A model generated the notes under the pieces. That model worked only from the letters and a program-made list of their open reading frames with translations, did no database searches and was not told the DNA's origin. Shown here one piece after another: positions 9,734-17,047 of a stretch of 17,047 nt of DNA. This DNA comes from Paraglomus occultum (lineage: Eukaryota; Glomeromycota; Glomeromycetes; Paraglomerales; Paraglomeraceae), in assembly GCA_910592205.1 (NCBI GenBank), contig CAJVPJ010000767.1:1-17047 (forward strand), in the 5' to 3' direction. Made by a program: the position numbers and the translations under genes. Positions within the stretch are counted from its first letter, which is position 1. Each line of letters starts with the position of its first letter.

Positions 9734-9834
9734 ATTAATACTGTAATATGCTGAATGTGATGGACAGTCCCGTGCCGATCTGCAGATCGAAAAAAATTGC
9801 ATAAGAACCAAATATTCAAGAACTCGTGTCTAAT
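9734..9834. promoter_or_regulatory. Short divergent intergenic region with a central palindrome
   Basis: Only 101 bp separate the minus-strand ATG at 9733 from the WDR12 ATG at 9835, so both 5' leaders and core promoters would have to overlap here. A perfect 14-bp palindrome, CGATCTGCAGATCG, lies at 9776-9789, almost exactly midway (42 and 45 bp from the two starts). It is a candidate symmetric regulator site. No TATA box stands out. The regulatory role is inferred from position, and depends on the minus-strand gene being real. Confidence 0.35.
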
Positions 9835-11983
9835 ATGGCGCTAGTTCACCCTCAAATACAAGTTAGATTTACAACAAAACAGAGACAATATATAGTGACA
9901 GATTCTGCGATACTTGTTCCTACAAACTTACGTCGTTATGGATTATCAGAAATCATCAATCATTTGCTGGATACAGGTAATCAAATCATTATGATATATA
10001 GTAGCGTGTATTGGGTATTCATAGGTTTTATTTGATCCAACATTACAGAAAAGCCGATTCCGTTTGATTTTATGATAAATGGCGAGTTTCTAAGATGCAG
10101 TCTTGATGAGTATCTAAAAAATGCTGGCCTATCCACGGTATGATGTAAATGAGGGTTGGCATACAAACATTGAATGTGATCTATTATATATGTAAACATT
10201 TTGTTTGCCTAATCAAACCATGTGTTGTATGGACGCGTTCCTCCGTGTGCAGTCATAAGACGGATTAATAACGTCACGTGCAAAATGCTTTGCAGGAAAC
10301 AACCCTTACTATCGAGTATGTAGAATCGATCCTTCCACCACGAGAGTTGTCTGCATTTCAACATGATGACTGGATAAGTTCAGTGAAAATCGACCAAAGG
10401 TTGGTATTTATCGTAATTAATCCCTAGTAGCAGTGATCCTTGTCTCTACTAATAATAATAATAATAATAATAATAAGAATAATAATAATAATCTATTATA
10501 TCTCCGCATGGCCGTTGTTGTCAACATCAACGCTAATACCAGCATGATAGTCACTGGCTCATATGATAACAAGATCAGAATATGGAATACATTTGGTGAA
10601 TGCGAACGGACGTTCAGCGGACATGATGCACCAGTAAAGAGTATCGACTTGTATTGTGTACAAGGCGAACACACTATCTGTGTGTCTGCGTCACAGGATC
10701 GGACAGTTCGCGCATGGTCGGTGAGTGTTTAAAAATTCTAAATGGATTTCTACTGTAGCTACTTGCTAAATGTTGCGATTTATTACGTGTGTCATAGACA
10801 TTAGAAGAGGGGGGTGGCGGACTGATGTACGAATGCAGAGGACATAAAAATAGCGTGGAATGTGTTAGATTCGATGCGCATGGTTCTCAGGTGTGTACGC
10901 GGTATGTTGTCTAATATTAGTGGAAATTTATCTTAATGTTAGCCTTCCGTAGGTTGCATCAGCATCAATGGATTCAACAATAAATCTGTGGAATACACTT
11001 CCATCAAATGAGGACGAATTGGTAACAACAGAAACCAGTCACACATCAAGGAAGAAGCATGAAATTCGCCCGATCTATGTCAGAGTGAGTAACCATAATT
11101 GAATATTACAGCAATTAATGTCACTCCGTATCGTATGTCAGATGTCATATCCACTAAGACATATATCTATTTATTTATTTAGAAAGCAGAAGCAACTCTG
11201 CTCGGACACATAGGTCCAGTACAGGCAGTCGTATATGATGATGAATATGGGTCTAAGAGATTATACAGTGGTGGATGGGATTATTCTGTAAGAATGTGGG
11301 ACATTGAATCACGAGTTAATGTGGATACCAAGGTGAGTAAAAAGTCGGGTGACTAGCTCAATTGCTAAACAAATGTCTGATTGCGATATACTGTCAATTT
11401 TAGAACTCGGATAAGGTCATTCTATGCATAGCATATTCCGGTAAATCAAAACTAGTCGCTACGGGCCACAGCGATAAATCGATTAGATTATGGGATTTCA
11501 GGTCACAAGGCAAGTGATTACTTTTGAAGGAGAATTTCGATTCACGTGTAGTAATAGATGATCATATAATATAGTTCACAAGATACAGAAAATGTCAATT
11601 ACTTTATTGCTATAAACTATGTCTCATTATTTGCATTCCCATGGAAGGCGCTAATACCAGTTCATCTTTAATTTCTTATTCTTTTTGCAGACATAAATCT
11701 AACAAAAATTACCCTATCGTCACACCAAAATTGGGTATCATCACTCACGTGGTCACCTATCTCAGCATACATACTAGCATCTGCGTCGTACGATGGTACA
11801 CTGAAGATATGGGACATACGAAGCAAAACTCCATTATATACACTCAGCCAAAGGGATAGTAACGAAAAGTTATTCTGTGTAGATTGGAATAATGGCATCA
11901 TAGTCAGCGGAGGAGAAAGTCAATTGCGAGTTTACAGCGGAGACAAAATACATGGAGAAAGTGTGACTAACGTGAATGGTTAA
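9835..11983 (+). CDS. YTM1: Ribosome biogenesis protein WDR12/Ytm1, 9 exons
   Basis: This is a subunit of the nucleolar PeBoW complex (Nop7/PES1, Erb1/BOP1, Ytm1/WDR12), needed for 27S pre-rRNA processing and 60S assembly. Exons: 9835-9976, 10049-10137, 10296-10399, 10543-10720, 10798-10890, 10953-11084, 11183-11332, 11404-11509 and 11691-11983; all phases agree and give 428 aa (human 423). Residues 1 to about 95 form the NLE/ubiquitin-like domain ([40 protein letters not shown]). E84 in TIEYVE is where the family keeps the glutamate that docks into the Rea1/Midasin MIDAS site. Seven WD40 repeats follow, ending in RIWN, RAWS, NLWN, RMWD, RLWD, KIWD and RVYS. Exon 3 joins exon 4 as [20 protein letters not shown], the same length as the human protein, which fixes the unusual donor GTTGGT at 10400. 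Intron 8 starts with GC (11510). Confidence 0.95.
10450..10492. repeat. AAT trinucleotide microsatellite in WDR12 intron 3
   Basis: About 14 TAA/AAT units in a row, interrupted once by a G at 10477. The tract lies inside intron 3 (10400-10542) upstream of the branch-site-like CGCTAATAC and acceptor CCAG. Translated, it gives the artificial poly-Asn run seen in one open frame; it is not coding. Confidence 0.9.
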
Positions 11984-12169
11984 AAGTAACAAGGAAAATC
12001 GTATTTTGATCGCATTAGAACAATGTTGAATTATTAGTAATGATATCGTATTAATTTTAAACATTGTCACCGTAAATAAATACTAGTAATCTACAGCGCC
12101 ATAGCATCACATAATTTCTATTACTGATTAATAACGTTTAGATATTATTTTCTCCGCTCTACTCTATCT
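11984..12169. terminator. Convergent 3' region between WDR12 and SEC7
   Basis: The 186 bp between the stop of WDR12 (+) and the stop of the SEC7-type gene (-) must hold both 3' ends. AATAAA at 12075-12080 fits WDR12, about 90 bp after its stop. For the minus-strand gene no exact AATAAA is visible in this interval. The two transcripts may overlap at their 3' ends. Confidence 0.45.
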
Positions 12170-15100
12170 CTATACGTCCCACCGGTCTGGATTTAAAAAC
12201 TCATTTCCTATTTTCTCTAGAAATTCTTGCATGTACTCTCTAACGTCTGCCCTGTCTACGCCAATCATTTTCAAGCTCAATCTGTAGAATTCAGGCACAT
12301 GCTTCCGTAGCCCAATCCACCTAGTCGCTCTTCTCTTCGCTTCTTCAAACTTTTCCATATCTTCGTCCTCTCCGCTTCTTTCTTGTATCTCTCCAAATTC
12401 ATCACGCACTACTCCGCGGGATTCCTCCCACGGTGTGGCACATAGTTCACGGAGTACTGTAATAACCAATGGAGACCAATTATTAATATCACGCTGTTGG
12501 TTCTGCATCATGTCGGCCGACAATAGTGTTATGAATCGTTCAAGAACTTTGGTTGATTCTTCAATTAATGGAGGAAGCAGATCGGAATCATCGTCGCCAA
12601 GCGTACGATACAAATCGTAGAGAATAGATAGGAAAACTGAAAGAGATAGAGTTTCCTGTTTCGTCAGATTCGGCATTTGTTGTACATAACCTGACTTGAA
12701 TAGGGCATGACGCAGTTCGTGGTTGGCATTAAAGTCGTGAGCAAACTGATATGAATTATATAGGCATCTTAACCAACGATTACGATATTCGGCTGGCATC
12801 TGGGCTAGATAATGCATTTCATCCTTACTCGATGGCGTCGCCACTGTATGTGTTAACGCCAAGTCTTTCACTGATTGAATAATAATGAGTTGAGCTGCAC
12901 ACTTGATGATAGCATTTGGAAAGTCAACATCCACCTTTCCAGGAGTTGCGGGCGGATTATGCTGGTTGCGGCGGCTAGTTCCACCGACCCCTGCACCAGT
13001 GTCTGTTATATCATCTGGCACTGGATTAGATGCTCCCACGATTACTTGACTAGTGTGTTTCGCGTCCGTATTCTCATGGACACCCGTTATTTCAAGTTCG
13101 AGCAATTCCTTTGGCGTTGTTGCTGTGAAAATCTGTTCTAGAGTATCAGTCACTGCCCCCCAAGTCGAACTATCGAATCGTGAACCATTTCTAGCTATCA
13201 AGTTGTGGAAACACCGTATCCCGGTTTGTCCCAATTTCTCGTTTTTCCTTTTGAGCAGGGCTACGAATAGCTCTAACAGCTCAAGCAGATATTCAGAATT
13301 ATCTTTGAATAGATCATGAAAACGTGTATACAAATCTACCATTAGGCGTATTGTTTGTATCCATATTTCAGTGGTCGCTTCTCTACGCTGAAAATCGCCT
13401 GTTGTGGGTAATTGTAATTGTGTTGATTCTTTGATATCTTCGAATATGGGGATGATGACATTCTTTAATATTTTACTCCAATACGAAGTTTCAAACAGGT
13501 AGCCAGTGTTTCTTAAAATGTCGAATAGTGCATCAAGTGCCTTTGTTCTTACGACCTGAGAATCATGATCAATGACTAGTCGAGATAGACCAGACACTAT
13601 AGGGAACCATTTGAAGAAAAATTGTTCTTCTTCTATGTGCTGGAGTCTCTTCTTAGTTACTGATGTGGTCGTTGGTGATGATGCCGCGAATGTAGAAGAT
13701 ATATTCTGATTCTTCTTGTCGCCTTCTTCTATATCCTTTACTAATAATTTTACACATCCTTGCATCATTCTAATGGATTCGTTTATTATCTCTTCCACTT
13801 TAGCATTGAACGCAAATTCAACCAGGCAATTGACAAATTCCCCAAATGATAACCCAATCAAATCCAAATGTTTCTGATACACTAATCTCACTGTACCAAA
13901 TGCATTATCGACCAGCTGCGGATTCTCATCACCGGCGGCACGACCAAAAACTATAAATATGCTCTTCCATCCGGACTTGATATTCTTCGCTCTTGCTGAT
14001 ATCATTTGTATGAGTGAGTGAATGATTAACTCTCGTATTGCAGGGGATGAATTGTTTCTTATGATATGCTCAAATGGTTTCATGAATTCGCTTTGAGTAT
14101 TGTAATGAGACAACTCGTCTCTTTCGAGAAATTTCATGCTTAGTTGTCGAAGTGAATCTATGGCAAACGTAGCAACAATATTATTCGGATGGCATCCGAC
14201 AGTATTGAAATGTGGCTGTAATATCTTCCATATCTGAGTCCACTCGAATCGTATACGTGACATGTTATAATACGCTATTTCTACTATCCTCTGTAAACTG
14301 TACATTCTTGGGGCAGTTCTTGACGCGTCAACCTCTTCCAGCGACACAGTACAAAGAGCATTAACAAAGTGTACAATAGCATCACTGCTTAGTTTAACGC
14401 TACTAGTGAATATTCTGTCGATTGCTATAATTGTACTCTGTGATTGGAACTCTCTCATAAGACCTCCCAATGAACCGCGTCGCGTGATATTACGAACAGC
14501 AGCAGACGCACTGGAATGATTATTAATTACACCCGTTGTTGACTGATTCTGTGGCGAGTAATCTAGTCCGCTTGCGTCCTCTGCACTGTATGTCACCGAA
14601 CCTGAGCTGTTTATAAGCTGATATCTCTCCATCGCAGATATGGTCTTTAATACAATCAACCAAGACGTTTGCAGACCTTCACCATATGCGTTTGCAGCAG
14701 ATAATAGGGTACGAATTGCAGCCACATTTTTAGATCTCATCTCATCCACATGATTGAGTCCAGTCAATTTAGCGAGTGAAGACACAAATGCATCTCTCTC
14801 GACATCCATGCGAAATACACTACTGATTCGTATAGCGCCCATAAATCCGTCCAAACATAATTCGATAGCTTCTGAATTAGCTTGTGCAAATTCATTTCCT
14901 TTGCTAGCTGTTGTCGATATGTTCTCAGACTCTTCAAATACAACGCTAAGAGTAGCCATCAATGGCCAGCATGCAACAACAAACATGGGCTTAACATGAT
15001 CCGAGTGAGTAGCACTCCGCCATATTGAAGCCTTCTGATCTTGTCTGCTACTAGAAAGCAATGCCTGACTCTTCTTTTGCATTTGTGATATTTCCTTGTC

Positions 15101-17047
15101 ATACATTTGCTGCCTTTCTCTCTCATTGGCAATGTTAATCGCTGTTTTTGCCACTTCCGATATTTGCTCTTCTTCCATAACAATCTCATTAACAGCTATA
15201 TCGTCAAAAATAGCCCCTAGAAATTCATCCGGCAGATCATTATTATTATTGATTCCTCTATTATTCTTTATAAATTCGGATTTATCCATTCGCCGCTTTA
15301 CTTGAACAGAGTGCTGATCTGTATTCAACATTATTATCGAATATGCTAGTATATAAGCTGTATCTGCGTTTGCAAATACGTCAGGATTATTTTCGCAATA
15401 CCTATCCGCAAACTTTTCCATAATACGGTCAATTTTTTGCGATTCGCCAGGTAAGCGAAAAGTCTGAAGAAATGTACGCAACGCATCCACAAACTGAAGA
15501 CCTTTGAAATCTAACGAATCCACAAATGCATACATGATCTTTATAGCCTCAGGATCGCTTTCGCCAAGATATTCACCAATTGCTGCCTTACTGAGCCCTG
15601 GAGTAGAAGCAAAGAACGATACTATGCTCTGGGTATCATTCTTGAGAAAGTCATGGTTAATAAAAAAGTCTATTCCCTTCTGTGGTTTCGTATTGAACAG
15701 TCTAATACCAGTCTGGAGAGTTTGTTTACGCGTCATTATCTCTTGATATTGAGCAGGATTATCCTCCGAGTCAGATAGCCCAATGCTAATATTACTATTA
15801 TTGCCGTGAGCTGTTGAAAATTCCTTCATGGATATATTGAGAAGAGGATTTTTTGAGAAAATAATGGTAGTTTTGTCCTCAGCAGTTTCCGGTGGCTTTG
15901 CCTTCTCTGGCTGACTAATTCCGGTTTCTTTATTATCCAAATCCTTACACCATTCAACCAGCGATCTTACTATAGTTACTAAACATTTCAAACCACGCAC
16001 TTTAAGTTTCTTTTCTTGTAACGCAACCAAATCAGCTTTATTATCTAACAACAGTCCAGAAGCATGAGCGCCAATTATACTTCCCATAGCTGATCCACTT
16101 ACATTCTTCGATCTTCCCTGAGCAACCCGACTTAGTGTATTCACTGTCTTCTCAAATACGCTGGTCATTGATAAGTCGCAATCATAATTTAAGTACACGT
16201 CAACCAAAGATTGAGGATTAGAACATATTTTCATTAAACCCTGCAAGACCATCTGCTTCTGTTTATACGTCGCATTAGACATATCAAGAAATCGCAAATA
16301 GATTTCAGCAAATAGTACCTCCAGTTCTTTTTTAAGTGGCGCTCGATAGAGTCGAAAGAGCATTAAAAAGATAGAAAGTGAGAGTTCGAATAACTGCTCA
16401 TTAGACGATACGCCGTTTTGCGATAGTGAAACGCATAATGCTTGACGAATGAGGGATATATATGCATCCTCAACTTGAAATACAGGGCCCGAATTGTCCA
16501 ACATCGAAAGAATAAGCTCCAAGACGAGGGCACGTCCTCGGATACTGATTTCCTCCATTTGTATATTACCACCAGTGTCTGTACGCATAGATAGTCTACA
16601 AAAAAACCGAAATACTAAGTAGAGATCTTTTCTTAATGTATTAAATCTACCACGAGTAGGATGCGATGGTTTATCTTGTACAGGTTTTCTGCGCACTGTT
16701 GTTTCTCGGGGCGGGACGATTATCTTCAGGTCTACTTTGGGCGACAAGGAGGATTTACGAGGGCGATTTCGTTGTAGTAATTTGGCTTCGATTGGCAATA
16801 CTTTTGTGTTTGGTTGATCGCCTTCTAAATTGGCGTTTGGGTCTGGAGCTGAGGTTTGATCCGGAGCCGTTTCAGGTGTTGTCTGTGGTTCTGCAGGCAT
16901 CTCGTCCATAGCGAGATCGGATCCTTTATTTTCAGACAGTTTAGCTAATTCTGAATCATCAACACTAGTCTCCGTACTTTCCGTTGGTTCTTCTTGATCA
17001 AGCCCAATATTATTAGAGCTAATGACTGATACGTCATCTTGCGAAAT
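12170..17047 (-). CDS. SEC7: SEC7/BIG-type ARF guanine-nucleotide exchange factor, N-terminus beyond the window
   Basis: This large trans-Golgi GEF loads GTP onto Arf1-class GTPases to start vesicle budding. The frame is open for 1,625 codons from the window edge (17047) to the TAG at 12172-12170 with no intron. The Met at 16909 is internal to the open frame, and the usual N-terminal DCB domain is missing from the window, so the start is to the right. Numbering from that Met: acidic/Pro-rich linker 1-90; HUS domain about 95-270 (DLYLVFRFFCRLS, NGVSSNEQLFELSLSIF, VDVYLNYDCDL); Sec7 domain about 390-580 (LFNTKPQKGIDFF, glutamic finger E489 in FRLPGESQKIDR, YSIIMLNTDQHS); HDS1 about 640-760 (RDAFVSSLAKLTGLN); further HDS repeats; C-terminal HDS4-like region (EYRNRWLRCLYNSYQFA). 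Family members are about 1,800-2,000 aa. It converges on WDR12. Confidence 0.96.
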   Translation of the reverse strand: MSQDDVSVISSNNIGLDQEEPTESTETSVDDSELAKLSENKGSDLAMDEMPAEPQTTPETAPDQTSAPDPNANLEGDQPNTKVLPIEAKLLQRNRPRKSSLSPKVDLKIIVPPRETTVRRKPVQDKPSHPTRGRFNTLRKDLYLVFRFFCRLSMRTDTGGNIQMEEISIRGRALVLELILSMLDNSGPVFQVEDAYISLIRQALCVSLSQNGVSSNEQLFELSLSIFLMLFRLYRAPLKKELEVLFAEIYLRFLDMSNATYKQKQMVLQGLMKICSNPQSLVDVYLNYDCDLSMTSVFEKTVNTLSRVAQGRSKNVSGSAMGSIIGAHASGLLLDNKADLVALQEKKLKVRGLKCLVTIVRSLVEWCKDLDNKETGISQPEKAKPPETAEDKTTIIFSKNPLLNISMKEFSTAHGNNSNISIGLSDSEDNPAQYQEIMTRKQTLQTGIRLFNTKPQKGIDFFINHDFLKNDTQSIVSFFASTPGLSKAAIGEYLGESDPEAIKIMYAFVDSLDFKGLQFVDALRTFLQTFRLPGESQKIDRIMEKFADRYCENNPDVFANADTAYILAYSIIMLNTDQHSVQVKRRMDKSEFIKNNRGINNNNDLPDEFLGAIFDDIAVNEIVMEEEQISEVAKTAINIANERERQQMYDKEISQMQKKSQALLSSSRQDQKASIWRSATHSDHVKPMFVVACWPLMATLSVVFEESENISTTASKGNEFAQANSEAIELCLDGFMGAIRISSVFRMDVERDAFVSSLAKLTGLNHVDEMRSKNVAAIRTLLSAANAYGEGLQTSWLIVLKTISAMERYQLINSSGSVTYSAEDASGLDYSPQNQSTTGVINNHSSASAAVRNITRRGSLGGLMREFQSQSTIIAIDRIFTSSVKLSSDAIVHFVNALCTVSLEEVDASRTAPRMYSLQRIVEIAYYNMSRIRFEWTQIWKILQPHFNTVGCHPNNIVATFAIDSLRQLSMKFLERDELSHYNTQSEFMKPFEHIIRNNSSPAIRELIIHSLIQMISARAKNIKSGWKSIFIVFGRAAGDENPQLVDNAFGTVRLVYQKHLDLIGLSFGEFVNCLVEFAFNAKVEEIINESIRMMQGCVKLLVKDIEEGDKKNQNISSTFAASSPTTTSVTKKRLQHIEEEQFFFKWFPIVSGLSRLVIDHDSQVVRTKALDALFDILRNTGYLFETSYWSKILKNVIIPIFEDIKESTQLQLPTTGDFQRREATTEIWIQTIRLMVDLYTRFHDLFKDNSEYLLELLELFVALLKRKNEKLGQTGIRCFHNLIARNGSRFDSSTWGAVTDTLEQIFTATTPKELLELEITGVHENTDAKHTSQVIVGASNPVPDDITDTGAGVGGTSRRNQHNPPATPGKVDVDFPNAIIKCAAQLIIIQSVKDLALTHTVATPSSKDEMHYLAQMPAEYRNRWLRCLYNSYQFAHDFNANHELRHALFKSGYVQQMPNLTKQETLSLSVFLSILYDLYRTLGDDDSDLLPPLIEESTKVLERFITLLSADMMQNQQRDINNWSPLVITVLRELCATPWEESRGVVRDEFGEIQERSGEDEDMEKFEEAKRRATRWIGLRKHVPEFYRLSLKMIGVDRADVREYMQEFLEKIGNEFLNPDRWDV

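Noticed and set aside
8683-10158. An 18-mer seen twice with one mismatch (8683-8700 and 10141-10158, TGATGTAAATGAGGGyTG)
   Set aside because: Similarity does not extend on either side, and chance in AT-rich DNA is a reasonable explanation.
10433-10542. Coding region with a poly-Asn run before the first WD repeat
   Set aside because: It is the microsatellite of intron 3 translated; family alignment fixes the exon start at 10543.
16907-16909. ATG at 16909 as the start of the SEC7-type protein
   Set aside because: The frame stays open for 46 more codons to the window edge and the DCB domain is still missing.
12435-16911. Several plus-strand and other-frame open frames inside the SEC7 gene
   Set aside because: Shadows of the real minus-strand frame, with no recognisable domain.
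1-17047. tRNA or rRNA genes, CRISPR arrays, bacterial operon signals
   Set aside because: None seen; the window is eukaryotic in gene structure.

Overview
This window reads as nuclear DNA of a fungus, most likely an early-diverging lineage. The basis is AT-rich spacers, housekeeping genes cut by many very short introns (35-180 nt, GT/AG borders, CTAAC- or CTAAT-like branch points) and fungal-type protein families. The exact group cannot be read from the sequence; an arbuscular-mycorrhizal or related Mucoromycota genome is only a guess.

Layout, left to right. (1) Positions 3-575 (+) hold the 3' end of an integrase-type transposable-element gene with an SH3-like C-terminal domain and a Cys-rich CXC-like tail, cut by the window edge. 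It is followed by a small array of 17-bp repeats at 745-827. (2) About 1.5 kb of AT-rich spacer follows, with at most protein relics. (3) Positions 2313-6761 (+) carry TAF2, the TFIID subunit, reconstructed by hand as 16 exons coding for 1,097 aa; the first exon is uncertain. (4) Positions 7318-7794 (+) hold an intronless mitochondrial ribosomal protein bL28m. (5) A 1.3-kb spacer contains a 150-bp MITE-like inverted-repeat unit. (6) Positions 9275-9733 (-) hold an unresolved, possibly multi-exon small gene, head to head with the next gene. (7) Positions 9835-11983 (+) carry WDR12/YTM1 in 9 exons (428 aa), including a GC-AG intron and an AAT microsatellite inside intron 3. (8) Positions 12170-17047 (-) hold most of a SEC7/BIG-type ARF guanine-nucleotide exchange factor as one uninterrupted reading frame of 1,625 codons. 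It runs off the right edge and converges on WDR12.

The genes do not form a pathway. They are four unrelated housekeeping functions: transcription initiation, mitochondrial translation, 60S ribosome assembly and trans-Golgi vesicle traffic. They sit beside one mobile-element fragment. I found no convincing new biological system. The points most worth a second look are the repeat array beside the integrase, the unresolved minus-strand gene with a palindrome midway between two divergent starts, the MITE-like unit, the GC-AG intron, and the intron-free SEC7 frame among intron-rich neighbours.
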